Shown one piece after another: positions 18,632 through 27,484 of a stretch of 43,632 bases of DNA. The stretch lies in the NCBI GenBank assembly GCA_947467395.1, contig CANIIC010000014.1, positions 1 to 43,632 on the forward strand, in the 5' to 3' direction. Under the pieces are notes generated by a model. That model searched no databases, was not told where the DNA came from, and worked only from the letters and a program-made list of their open reading frames with translations. Both the position numbers and the translations under genes were made by a program. The stretch is from Bryobacterales bacterium. GTDB lineage: Bacteria > Acidobacteriota > Terriglobia > Bryobacterales > Bryobacteraceae. Numbering within the stretch: the first letter of the stretch is position 1; each line of letters starts with the position of its first letter.

Positions 18632-19299
18632 TTCTTCGCCGAACACTTGCCGCTGCGCTGTTGGTGGCTTCGCTTGCGCTGGGATTTCAGGGGACGCATC
18701 CGGTTACGGGTCGCAGGATTGCGGGCGTGATGGGGATGTCGGGCGCGGATTGGTTGGTGCGCCCGGAGCGTGAAGCGGAAGAGAAGCCGGATCTGGCACT
18801 GGACGGCATGGGCATCAAGCCGGGGATGAAGATCGCGGACATGGGATCAGGCGTGGGCTACATGACGCTGCGCATGGCGAAGCGCGTGGGTCCGACGGGC
18901 AAGATCTATGGCGTCGATCTGCAGCCGGGGATGCTGCAGAAGCTTAAGGAGAATGCCGCGAAAGCAGGCGTTACGAATGTTGAGCCGATTCTGAGCACTG
19001 TCGATGATCCGAAGCTGCCGGCGAATTCGGTGGACATGATCCTGATGGTGGACGTGTATCACGAGTTCTCGCAGCCGCAGGCGATGATTCGCAAACTGCG
19101 CGAGGCGTTGAAGGCGGATGGGCGATTGATCCTGCTGGAGTATCGCGCGGAAGATCCGTCGATTCCGATTAATCCCGATCACAAGATGACGGTGGGTCAG
19201 GTGAAGGCGGAAATCGAGCCCGAAGGGTTCAAGTTGCAGACGCCGATTGAGAATCTGCCACGCCAGCACCTGCTGATCCTGACGAAGACGGCGAAGTAG
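18628..19299 (+). CDS. Class I SAM-dependent methyltransferase, exported
   Basis: KIADMGSGVGYMTLRMAKRVGPTGKIYGVDLQPGMLQKLKENA; N-terminal signal sequence; ATGA overlap with upstream gene. Confidence 0.87.
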   Translation: MILRRTLAAALLVASLALGFQGTHPVTGRRIAGVMGMSGADWLVRPEREAEEKPDLALDGMGIKPGMKIADMGSGVGYMTLRMAKRVGPTGKIYGVDLQPGMLQKLKENAAKAGVTNVEPILSTVDDPKLPANSVDMILMVDVYHEFSQPQAMIRKLREALKADGRLILLEYRAEDPSIPINPDHKMTVGQVKAEIEPEGFKLQTPIENLPRQHLLILTKTAK

Positions 19300-19302
19300 C
19301 GG

Positions 19303-19551
19303 ATGCGTCGGACGGCTCGGCTTGCGCTTGGTTACTTTCTGCTGTTCATGGCCTTGGTGGGAGGGCTGCTGCCGATCTTGCAGGGCTGGATCTTCTTCGT
19401 CGCGGCGGTCGGCGTGCTGGGGCTGGACAATCCGATCATTCAGCTGTGCCTGCGGCAGATGGCTCGGATCAAGAAGGTCCGGGTGGAGTTGGAAAAACGC
19501 GGCTGGCTGAAGTACGAGGATTATCCGCCGAACGGGCCGCCGCCGGCCTAA
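19303..19551 (+). CDS. Small two-TM membrane protein (PGPGW-like)
   Basis: MRRTARLALGYFLLFMALVGGLLPILQGWIFFVAAVGVLGLDNPIIQ; tight spacing with upstream gene. Confidence 0.65.
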   Translation: MRRTARLALGYFLLFMALVGGLLPILQGWIFFVAAVGVLGLDNPIIQLCLRQMARIKKVRVELEKRGWLKYEDYPPNGPPPA

Positions 19552-20357
19552 GCGCCGTGCTTGTTCTTGCGGTACATGCTGACGAAGTAGACCGATCCCC
19601 AGCGCACCAGTGCTCCGGGGATGGCGCGGACGAAGCCCATCAGTAACTTGTAACGCCAGTTGGGGATCACGATTAACTTCCGTTGGGCGAAGGCCCGGAG
19701 GCTGTCGTCGACCACGCTGTCGGGGGTGAGCCAGAAGCCCATGGGGATGGCAGAACGATCGGCTCCGGTGATGTCGTGAAATTCGCTGAGCGTGTAGCCG
19801 GGGCAGAGGGCTTGCACGGTCACGGGCGACTTCCAGGCGCCCAGCTCGATGGCGAGGCCTTCGGTGAAGCGGTTCATCCACGCTTTCGTGGCGCAGTAGC
19901 TGACGTTCTGCGGCGCTGATGCGAAGGCGGCAACGGACGCCACGTTGATGACGCCGGTTCCTGGTTGGGCGCGCGGGACCAGGTTCGCGATGGCGGCGTG
20001 CGTCAAGCGAGCGGCTGCCACGACGTGCAGGCGATGCATGGCGTCCTGCTGGTCAGCATCGGTCTGGAAGAAATAGTGATTCGTGCCGAAGCCGGCGTTG
20101 TTGATCAGGAGAGCAAGGTTCGGGGCGTTGCGGACGCGTTCGGCGAGGGCGTCGAGATCAGCTTGCTGCGTGAGATCGGCGATGACCGGCTCTACGTTGA
20201 TGCGATGATACTCGCTCAATTGGCGGGCCATGAGGCGGGTGCGCTCTTCGCGGCGGGCGACCAGCCACAGGTCATAGCCGCGTGCGGCGAGCTTGCGCGC
20301 AAAGGATGCTCCGATGCCGGCGGAGGCGCCGGTGATGACGGCTAGGGGTCGGCTCAC
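19548..20357 (-). CDS. Short-chain dehydrogenase/reductase (GTG start)
   Basis: LAVITGASAGIGASFARKLAARGYDLWLVARR...NNAGFG...YCATKAW. Confidence 0.9.
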   Translation of the reverse strand: MSRPLAVITGASAGIGASFARKLAARGYDLWLVARREERTRLMARQLSEYHRINVEPVIADLTQQADLDALAERVRNAPNLALLINNAGFGTNHYFFQTDADQQDAMHRLHVVAAARLTHAAIANLVPRAQPGTGVINVASVAAFASAPQNVSYCATKAWMNRFTEGLAIELGAWKSPVTVQALCPGYTLSEFHDITGADRSAIPMGFWLTPDSVVDDSLRAFAQRKLIVIPNWRYKLLMGFVRAIPGALVRWGSVYFVSMYRKNKHGA

Positions 20358-21202
20358 AGTGTCTTTCGATTGTCGTGATCCATGCGATGCCCGCGAGCGG
20401 CCCACTCCGCTCCGCCGAGCACCAGCATGGAGGTGAGGAAGCTCAAGAAGATCAGGGTAGCGGAATAACGGAAGACGCCGTATTCGCGCTGGAGCTTGGC
20501 GTCGAAGGCGGGCCAGGCCCACATATTGATGGATTTGAGCGCTTCGAGGAGAATCCCCACGCCGATGGCGGCGGGTACCACGCGATGCACGGGCGGGCGA
20601 CCGTTGGGGAGGTAGCGATAGATCAGGTACAGCACGAAGACGGTGATCGGTACTGACGCGGATTTGTAGAACCACAGGGAGATCCAGCGGAATACAGCGA
20701 AATCCGAGGCGTTCTGCTGTCCGATGGCCGCGATCGCGAGGGAGAGCAGGGCCAGGGTTCCACAGACGAAGATGAGCACCAGGCTGATCAGTTGATTGCG
20801 CAGGAAGCTCCGGTTCTTGTGGATGCCCCAGACCTTGTTGAGGGCGACTTCGAGCGGCTCAAAGATGCCGTTGGCGGAGAACAAAAGGATGAAGATCGAA
20901 AGAAACTCCACGGGCTGGGCCTGGGGGAGGTTGTTGTGCATGAAGTTCCCCAAGGCGTCGGGGAAGAAATCGCGGAAGGCGATGTCCATGGCGGAGATCA
21001 CGGCTTCACGAGGGAAAACCATGCGGCCAAGCGAGACGCAGACGATGAGAAACGGGAAGAATGAGAGAAGTACGTTGGCGGCGATGGAGAAGGCGTAGAC
21101 GTGCACCTCGGTTTGCATCCAGTACCGCAGAGTGGCCCCGAAAGAACGGCGCGCGGAGACCCAAAGGTGCACAATCGCGTGGGGATTTGACTGCGATGAC
21201 AT
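20354..21202 (-). CDS. YihY/BrkB-family inner membrane protein
   Basis: VYAFSIAANVLLSFFPFLIVCVSLG...LILIFLSFLTSMLVLGGAEWAAR; multi-TM YihY architecture. Confidence 0.87.
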   Translation of the reverse strand: MSSQSNPHAIVHLWVSARRSFGATLRYWMQTEVHVYAFSIAANVLLSFFPFLIVCVSLGRMVFPREAVISAMDIAFRDFFPDALGNFMHNNLPQAQPVEFLSIFILLFSANGIFEPLEVALNKVWGIHKNRSFLRNQLISLVLIFVCGTLALLSLAIAAIGQQNASDFAVFRWISLWFYKSASVPITVFVLYLIYRYLPNGRPPVHRVVPAAIGVGILLEALKSINMWAWPAFDAKLQREYGVFRYSATLIFLSFLTSMLVLGGAEWAARGHRMDHDNRKTL

Positions 21203-21346
21203 GTTTCAAAGTATAAGATGAAGGGGTGCAGTCCTGCCCATGCGGGGCGATAAACCGTATGAAGTCGTAGGCGATTCCGGCCGATAGGACTAGTGCTTGG
21301 TTGGTCGCTGGAGTCCTGTGCGCACCCCACACGGAGGAAGATCGTT

Positions 21347-22705
21347 TTGAACGTAGCCATTCTTGGAACTGGATATGTCGGCCTGACGACCGGCGTTTGT
21401 TTGGCGTATTTGGGCCATAAGGTCACTTGTGTGGACCCGGACAAGCGCAAGATTGATGCTTTGGAGCGAGGCGAAGTTCCATTCCACGAACCGCATCTGG
21501 ATCAATTGATCGATTCGGCACGCCACAACCTCACCTTTACTACCGAGTACGCGACGGCGATTCCGGATTCACAGGTGGTCTTCATTGCGGTGGGCACCCC
21601 CCCGGGCGAGGGCGGTGCGCCTGACCTGAAGTATCTGCGGTCGGCTGCGAATGGAGTTGGTCAATATTTTGGGTCGCATTTTACGGTGGTGGTGAACAAG
21701 TCCACGGTGCCGATCGGTAGCGGCAATTGGGTGGGTTCGCTGATTCGCGATGCCGTGCAGGAAAAGGGCGGAGCGCGCGGGTGTTTCGCCGTGGCGTCTA
21801 ATCCGGAGTTTTTGCGCGAAGGCAGCGCTTTGCATGACAGTTTGTACCCGGATCGGGTGGTGATCGGTGCGGATGAGGCGAAGACGGCGGAAGTGCTGTA
21901 TTCGCTGTATCGCCCGATGTTGGAACAGACCTTCCAGGCCCCGGCGTATCTGCCGCGTCCGGAAAACATGGGAGCAGTGCCGCTGATTTCGACTGACCTG
22001 GCGTCGGCCGAGTTGATCAAGTACGCCGCGAATGCGTTCCTGTCGCTGAAGATCAGCTACATCAATGAAATCGGGCTGCTGGCCGAGCGCGTAGGCGCGA
22101 ACATTTCGCACGTGGCGCGCGGTATGGGCCTGGATGCGCGCATTGGTACGCGCTTCCTGCAGGCCGGCATCGGCTGGGGTGGCTCCTGCTTCGGCAAGGA
22201 CACGGCCGCGCTGGTGGCCACAGCTGCCGAATACGGCGTGGACATGCAGATTGTGCGTTCGGCGCGGGATGTGAATCAGCGCCAGCGTGAGCGCGTGGTG
22301 GAGAAGCTGCTGGCGGAACTCAAGATTTTGAAGGGTCGTACGATCGGGATTCTGGGGCTGGCCTTTAAGCCGGACACCGACGATTTGCGCGAGGCTCCGG
22401 CGCTGGATGTAGCTAAGAAATTGATCGAACGCGGCGCGCGCGTGAAGGCGCACGACCCGGTGGCGATGGCTGTGTATCGCCGCAATTTCCCTGATTCGGC
22501 TGTGGTTCTGTGCGATACGGCGGAAGAAGTCGCCAACGGCTCCGATGCCGTGGTGTTGATCACGGAGTGGCCGGAATACCGCGAACTGGCGTGGGATGCG
22601 GTGGCACCCACGATGCAGACCCCTGTGGTGCTGGACGGGCGCAATTTCCTGGATCGGTCCCGGTTGGAAGCTGCGGGCCTGCGTTACATCAGTTTGGCCG
22701 GCTAA
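21347..22705 (+). CDS. ugd: UDP-glucose 6-dehydrogenase (TTG start)
   Basis: NVAILGTGYVGLTTGVCLAYLGHKVTCVDPDKRKI...GWGGSCFGKDTAAL...GLAFKPDTDDLREAPAL; SD GGAGGA upstream. Confidence 0.95.
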   Translation: MNVAILGTGYVGLTTGVCLAYLGHKVTCVDPDKRKIDALERGEVPFHEPHLDQLIDSARHNLTFTTEYATAIPDSQVVFIAVGTPPGEGGAPDLKYLRSAANGVGQYFGSHFTVVVNKSTVPIGSGNWVGSLIRDAVQEKGGARGCFAVASNPEFLREGSALHDSLYPDRVVIGADEAKTAEVLYSLYRPMLEQTFQAPAYLPRPENMGAVPLISTDLASAELIKYAANAFLSLKISYINEIGLLAERVGANISHVARGMGLDARIGTRFLQAGIGWGGSCFGKDTAALVATAAEYGVDMQIVRSARDVNQRQRERVVEKLLAELKILKGRTIGILGLAFKPDTDDLREAPALDVAKKLIERGARVKAHDPVAMAVYRRNFPDSAVVLCDTAEEVANGSDAVVLITEWPEYRELAWDAVAPTMQTPVVLDGRNFLDRSRLEAAGLRYISLAG

Positions 22706-22730
22706 AGCCTGCGAGTGCTTGGTTCACTGC

Positions 22731-22759
22731 GTGCCACCGCGCGATACTAGAGGTGGCAC
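22731..22759 (+). promoter_or_regulatory. Inverted repeat abutting the start codon of the SirB1/TPR gene
   Basis: GTGCCACC (22731-22738) - 13 nt - GGTGGCAC (22752-22759), immediately followed by GTG at 22760. Confidence 0.6.
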
Positions 22760-23563
22760 GTGGATTACCTCCGGCAGTTGTTGCTTTCAGAGAGTGCGGC
22801 AGGCCGCTTGGACCGGGCGGCGCTGGATTTGGCGCGTATTCAATTCCCGGGGCTGGAGCATGAGCCGTGGCTCCAGCAGATGAACGAAATCGCCGCCAAT
22901 CTGGGCGATCGTCTGCGGAACTTCAACGATGGACGGGATTTCGTCGAGACCGCCCAACGCTACCTCTTCGGCGAGCTTGGGTTCTCGGCCAACGAAACCA
23001 ATTTCTTCGACCCCCTCAATAGTTGCCTGAATGAGGTGCTGCAGCGTCGCACCGGCATTCCGATCACGCTTTCCCTGGTGTACATAGAGGTCGCGCGTCG
23101 GCTGCAGATGCCGGTTTTTGGGATTTCGCTGCCGAACCGGTTCCTGGTCCAGTTCGATGACGGGCGCTACGCGACGTTTATCGACCCGTTTGGCGGGGGC
23201 CGCACGGTATCTCCGGTGGAGTGCTTCCAACTGGCCGGGGTGACGGAGCCGGATCCGGCGATGCTGGCCCGGGCGTCGAAGAAGCAGATTCTGATGCGGA
23301 TGCTGCAGAATCTGCAGAGGGCGTACATGCAGGCTCGGGACTATCCGCGGGCAGTGGCGACCCTGGATTTCCTACTGGATGGTGCGCCGGGGACTGCGGG
23401 GTGGCACAAGCTGCGGGGTGCGCTGCTGCTGGAGCTGAAGCGGTTCGCTCCCGCCCGAGCGGACATGGAGGCTTATCTGGAACTGCATCCGGATGCGCCG
23501 GATGCCGGGTTTATCCGGGAGCAGATTCAATCGATTCGCCAGTGGTCGGCGCGAAACAATTGA
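22760..23563 (+). CDS. SirB1-family transglutaminase-like protein with TPR tail (GTG start)
   Basis: RTGIPITLSLVYIEVARRLQMPVFGISLPNRFLVQF...FIDPFGGGRTVSP; TPR-like C-terminus. Confidence 0.88.
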   Translation: MDYLRQLLLSESAAGRLDRAALDLARIQFPGLEHEPWLQQMNEIAANLGDRLRNFNDGRDFVETAQRYLFGELGFSANETNFFDPLNSCLNEVLQRRTGIPITLSLVYIEVARRLQMPVFGISLPNRFLVQFDDGRYATFIDPFGGGRTVSPVECFQLAGVTEPDPAMLARASKKQILMRMLQNLQRAYMQARDYPRAVATLDFLLDGAPGTAGWHKLRGALLLELKRFAPARADMEAYLELHPDAPDAGFIREQIQSIRQWSARNN

Positions 23564-23596
23564 ATCCGAAACCACATCTAGAGTCGTAGCAGATAT

Positions 23597-23950
23597 TTGA
23601 GTAGGAAGACTGTAGCTTTGCCCAGTTCTAGCCGATTAATGAATCGAGCGGAAAAATCTGAGATGATGCCCGATTCGGACGCCATACTGGCCCAATTTAA
23701 TCGCCTCATGCAGGAGGTGTTGCGCGGCAATATGCATCGCACCACGTTCCGGCCATGGGAAGTCGAACTGTTGTTAGACATAGAAGGCTGTGGCCTGCGG
23801 GACGCGGCGCGCCGGGAGACGCTGCGGCGCTACCAGCGTGCAGTCCAGCGGCACATGGAGAAGGGTGGCAAGTCACCCTTGAAGCTGTCCGAGTATCTGG
23901 AATCCGTTAAGGCGAAGCGCGCTGCGCGCGACGTCACCACCGCCGCCTAA
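23597..23950 (+). CDS. Hypothetical protein (ATG at 23663/23666 possible start)
   Basis: ORF MMPDSDAILAQFNRLMQEVLRGNMHRTTFRPWEVELLLDIEGCGLRDAARRETLRRYQRAVQRHM; no better ORF on the other strand; family not recognised. Confidence 0.6.
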   Translation: MSRKTVALPSSSRLMNRAEKSEMMPDSDAILAQFNRLMQEVLRGNMHRTTFRPWEVELLLDIEGCGLRDAARRETLRRYQRAVQRHMEKGGKSPLKLSEYLESVKAKRAARDVTTAA

Positions 23951-23998
23951 TTCCCGCTTCCCTCGCCGATCGCGAAGCCCGTCCGGTATCCTAGAGAC

Positions 23999-24280
23999 AT
24001 GTCGACCAATCGGACGGTGATGTGCGTGAAACTACAGAAGGAACTCCCCGGCTTGAGCGAGCCGCCCTTCGATAATCCCCTTGGTCAGCGCATCTTCGAA
24101 ACTGTGTCTCAGGACGCCTGGAAGATGTGGGTGGAACGCATGAAGATGATCATGAACGAGTACCGCCTGAACCTGGGAACGAAGGAAGCTCAAGACTTCC
24201 TGATGCAGCAGATGGAAGAGTACTTCTTCGGCGAAGGCGCGTCTGCGCCGCCTCCCGGCTTCGTGCCGGAAACTCACTAA
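23999..24280 (+). CDS. yggX: Fe(2+)-trafficking/oxidative damage protection protein YggX-like
   Basis: CVKLQKELPGLSEPPFDNPLGQRIFETVSQDAWKMWVERMKMIMNEYRLNLGTKEAQDFLMQQMEEYFF. Confidence 0.88.
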   Translation: MSTNRTVMCVKLQKELPGLSEPPFDNPLGQRIFETVSQDAWKMWVERMKMIMNEYRLNLGTKEAQDFLMQQMEEYFFGEGASAPPPGFVPETH

Positions 24281-24293
24281 ACTCTAAAACCAA

Positions 24294-24680
24294 CTAGCGG
24301 GGCTTGTAGGCGACGCAATCAACTTCCACCAGCATGTCTGCTTTGTGGAATTTCGATTCGATCGTGGTGCGGGCGGGCTTGTGTTCGCCGAAGAACTCGG
24401 CGTAGACGGTGTTCATTTTCGCGAAATCGTTGATGTCGCGCAGGAACACGGAAACCTTTACGATGTCGGTCCGCGCGGCGCCTGCCGCGTCGAGAACACG
24501 CTCTACATTTTCCAGGGTGAGGCGCGTCTGCGTGGCGACGTCGGTTACGACTAAGACGTCAGAGACAGGGTCGATGGGACCCTGTCCGCTGACGTAGATA
24601 AAATCACCGGCGCGAATTCCGGGAGTATAGGGACCACGCGGGGTGGCCCCTCCTTTAGGGATGATTCGCTCGATGCTCAT
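24294..24680 (-). CDS. RidA/YjgF/UK114 family protein
   Basis: GPYTPGIRAGDFIYVSGQGPIDP...QTRLTLENVERVLDAAG...KPARTTIESKFHKADMLVEVDCVAY. Confidence 0.92.
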   Translation of the reverse strand: MSIERIIPKGGATPRGPYTPGIRAGDFIYVSGQGPIDPVSDVLVVTDVATQTRLTLENVERVLDAAGAARTDIVKVSVFLRDINDFAKMNTVYAEFFGEHKPARTTIESKFHKADMLVEVDCVAYKPR

Positions 24681-24685
24681 GCGTC

Positions 24686-26080
24686 CTAGGCGTTGCCGCC
24701 ACCGGTCGGTTTCTTGCGGCGAGAGCGGCGCTGGGCGGCTCCTGCGGACGACGACGAAGACGCGCCGGCGGCCTTGGGGGCACGCTTGCGGGCCGGAGCC
24801 TTCTTCACCTTGGGCGGCGGAGGATTCGGTTCGAAGATGGTGGGCTGGCCTTCGACGTACGGCTGGGGCTCGTCCTCTTCCTCGACGTCTTCCTGGGCCA
24901 CCGGCTCGGGAGCAGGCGGTACGGCGGGCGGGTAGAATTCGGCGCCCATATAGACGGCCATCATGCCCTCTTCTTCATTGGGCTCCATGCGCACGACGGT
25001 TTTGTCCTGCGCGTAATTCAGGAACTCGCTGAAGGCCTGGAAGCCGTAGGCGGTGGTGTCGAAGCCGGGCTGTTCTTCCTTGAACCAGCCGGCGAGGTCG
25101 TCGACGGTGACGCCGTTCTCCATTTCCAGGCGATGGTTTTCGAGGACATCGCGGAGCGGAGTGAGCAGATCTTCCGGTTTCAGGTGAGACTGGGTGGCGG
25201 CGCTGCCGGAGCCCTTGCGTTCGATGATGTAGCGTCCGCCAGAACCGCTGACGTGGACCAGATCTTCCTTCTTCAACTTCTCGACGAAATCGGAGAAGCT
25301 GCCCGCGCCGTAAGCGCGTTCGTTGAAGGCGGAATCGAGCTGCAGCATCGTGGACTTGAGCAGGCCGAGCTGCGGCTGGACGCCGCGGCGTTCGAGGACC
25401 TGCAGCGCGCGTTCGACGAGCGGCATGACCTGGCCGAGTTCGAGAGGAGCCGGACGCTGACCCTTGGGGCCCTGCTGCTGTTGCTGCATGGGCGGGCCGT
25501 CCTTGGGACGATCGCCACGATCTCCGCGGTCGCCGCGATCCCGGTCGCGGTCACGATCGCGCCGCGAGCGGGTTTCGCCGGGCAGCAGCGAGGGAGCGCT
25601 GACCGTTGCGCCTTCGGGCAGCAACGATTCGAAGCTGATGAACTCATGGCAGTTCTGCTGCAGGATGGTGGAGGTAAACGCCTTGCCCCCGACCACGAAC
25701 ACGGTCTTACCGTATTCCTTGAGTTTGTTCACCAGCGGAATGAAGTCGCTATCGCCGCTGACGATGGCGAACGCGTTCACATGGGTGTGCGTGAAGGCCA
25801 TTTCCAGGGCGTCGAGGGCGAGGTTAATGTCCGCGCCGTTCTTGTCGCCGCGCGGGGAGGGAATGCGCTGGACCATCTGGACCGCGTTTTCCGCCATCTG
25901 GCGCGTGGCGCCGTCCTGGCGTCCCCAATTCGCGTAGGCGAACTTTGCGACGATATCGCCGCGTTCTTTCAGGGCGTCCAGCGCGAGCGAGACGTCAAAG
26001 TCTCGTCGCAAAGTGGATTTAAGCCCAATCTCGATGTTGTCGTAATCGACGAACACCGCGATGTTCAACTTATCTTGCAT
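24686..26080 (-). CDS. NYN-domain (LabA/MARF1-like) protein with OST-HTH/LOTUS domains
   Basis: NIAVFVDYDNIEIGL...NGADINLALDALEMA...FAIVSGDSDFIPLVNKLKEYGKTVFVVGG (NYN); PLVERALQVLERRGVQPQLGLLKSTMLQLDSAFNERAYGAGSFSDFVEKL (OST-HTH) and a second such region; SD AGGAGA upstream of ATG at 26080. Confidence 0.9.
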   Translation of the reverse strand: MQDKLNIAVFVDYDNIEIGLKSTLRRDFDVSLALDALKERGDIVAKFAYANWGRQDGATRQMAENAVQMVQRIPSPRGDKNGADINLALDALEMAFTHTHVNAFAIVSGDSDFIPLVNKLKEYGKTVFVVGGKAFTSTILQQNCHEFISFESLLPEGATVSAPSLLPGETRSRRDRDRDRDRGDRGDRGDRPKDGPPMQQQQQGPKGQRPAPLELGQVMPLVERALQVLERRGVQPQLGLLKSTMLQLDSAFNERAYGAGSFSDFVEKLKKEDLVHVSGSGGRYIIERKGSGSAATQSHLKPEDLLTPLRDVLENHRLEMENGVTVDDLAGWFKEEQPGFDTTAYGFQAFSEFLNYAQDKTVVRMEPNEEEGMMAVYMGAEFYPPAVPPAPEPVAQEDVEEEDEPQPYVEGQPTIFEPNPPPPKVKKAPARKRAPKAAGASSSSSAGAAQRRSRRKKPTGGGNA

Positions 26081-26133
26081 CAATATGTCTCCTAGTGGCC
26101 GAGCGCCTCTTTTCGCTGGGCCGGGTGCCATCG

Positions 26134-26547
26134 TCAAACTGTTTGTTTCACGCTGGCTCGGATGAAATCCACAATATGGTCGAGAGAGGCGCCGGGTTGA
26201 AAGACCTCGGCGACGCCCAGTCGCTTCAATTGCGCGGCATCTTCATCCGGTACGATGCCGCCTACGATGACGAGCACATCACTCATCTGTTTTTGTGTTA
26301 ACAACTCCATCACGCGAGGCACGATGGCGTTGTGTGCTCCAGATAAGATGGACAGGCCGATGACCTGCACGTCTTCCTGGAGCGCCGTGTTCACGATCAT
26401 TTCCGGGGTTTGCCGAAGGCCAGTGTAAATGACCTCCATGCCTGCATCGCGCAATGCGCGAGCGATGACCTTGGCGCCACGGTCGTGGCCGTCGAGGCCA
26501 GGCTTGGCCACTAAGACCCGGATTTGATTGAGAACCCTAGGGTTCAT
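26134..26547 (-). CDS. Standalone cobalamin-binding domain protein (methylmalonyl-CoA mutase C-terminal type)
   Basis: [63 protein letters not shown]; DxHxxG motif. Confidence 0.93.
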   Translation of the reverse strand: MNPRVLNQIRVLVAKPGLDGHDRGAKVIARALRDAGMEVIYTGLRQTPEMIVNTALQEDVQVIGLSILSGAHNAIVPRVMELLTQKQMSDVLVIVGGIVPDEDAAQLKRLGVAEVFQPGASLDHIVDFIRASVKQTV

Positions 26548-26693
26548 GCTTGCCGCCCTTATCGTGCGGCCTAAATTGGGTTCACGCCATCCGTGCCTTG
26601 GTGTGGTACGGCCGGTGCGAACCTGACTTGACTATATCATGTTGTCTGCGCTGGGGTTGGGGTGGGTGTATCATTGATACGTTTCGGCTGCCC

Positions 26694-27377
26694 ATGACCA
26701 CAGCCTCCACAGCTACCGCGGTTCCGTTCGGGCACAACCGCCTGCTACAGCGGCTGTGTCTTGCGCTGGGCCTGTGGACGCTCTACGCGGCGACGCACGC
26801 CACGCAGATGTTCGATTTCTGGCTGGAAAGCGCGCTGGCGATCGTGTTTGTGGTGGTGCTGGGTTGCACTTATCGCCGGCTGGCGCTGTCGGACGTATCG
26901 TACGTGCTGCTGTTCTCTTTTTTGATGTTGCATGAATGGGGGGCGCAGCATAAGTACGCCTCGGTTCCGCTGGGAAACTGGATGCAGCACTACTGGGGCG
27001 ATGCGCGTAATCCTTACGATCGGGTGGTGCACTTCGCTTACGGGTTGGCGTGCGCGTATCCGATGCAGGAGTGGTTCACGCGGTCGGCCGGGGTGCGCAA
27101 TGGGTTCCGCTACTTCCTGCCGATCCAATTCACGCTGGCGTGCAGCGCGGTGTACGAGATGCTGGAAGCGTTCATGGCCAGCATCCTCTCTCCGCAGCGT
27201 GGTGAGGATTTTGTGGGGATGCAGGGAGACCTGTGGGACGCCCAGAAGGACATGTTCGTGGCAACGATGGGCGCGGTGGTGGCGATGGGCGTGGTTGCGG
27301 GGCTCCGCTGGATTCGGCAGAGGCAAAAACGCGCGGTGGTGGTGGAGCAGCGCCGTTCTGTGTACGCTAGCCGCTGA
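26694..27377 (+). CDS. DUF2238/YjdF-like integral membrane protein
   Basis: MLHEWGAQHKYASVPLGNWMQHYWGDARNPYDRVVHFAYGL...YEMLEAFMASILSPQRGEDFVGMQGDLWDAQKDMFVATMGA. Confidence 0.87.
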   Translation: MTTASTATAVPFGHNRLLQRLCLALGLWTLYAATHATQMFDFWLESALAIVFVVVLGCTYRRLALSDVSYVLLFSFLMLHEWGAQHKYASVPLGNWMQHYWGDARNPYDRVVHFAYGLACAYPMQEWFTRSAGVRNGFRYFLPIQFTLACSAVYEMLEAFMASILSPQRGEDFVGMQGDLWDAQKDMFVATMGAVVAMGVVAGLRWIRQRQKRAVVVEQRRSVYASR

Positions 27378-27446
27378 TTGTTTTTGTTTCTTTCTTTAAT
27401 TGGGCGACAATTCTGGCGCAATCCGCAGGCCTCGCGCGCCGCGCCC

Positions 27447-27475
27447 TTGCAAGGAGTTTTAAGCCGCGCTACGAT
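27447..27475 (+). promoter_or_regulatory. Candidate sigma70-type promoter giving a nearly leaderless mRNA
   Basis: TTGCAA (27447-27452) - 17 nt - TACGAT (27470-27475); ATG at 27485. Confidence 0.5.
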
Positions 27476-27484
27476 GCGACGACT

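Noticed and set aside
25133-26095. 320-aa plus-strand ORF opposite the NYN-LOTUS gene
   Set aside because: Sense strand carries NYN and OST-HTH motifs; the plus ORF has no recognisable domain.
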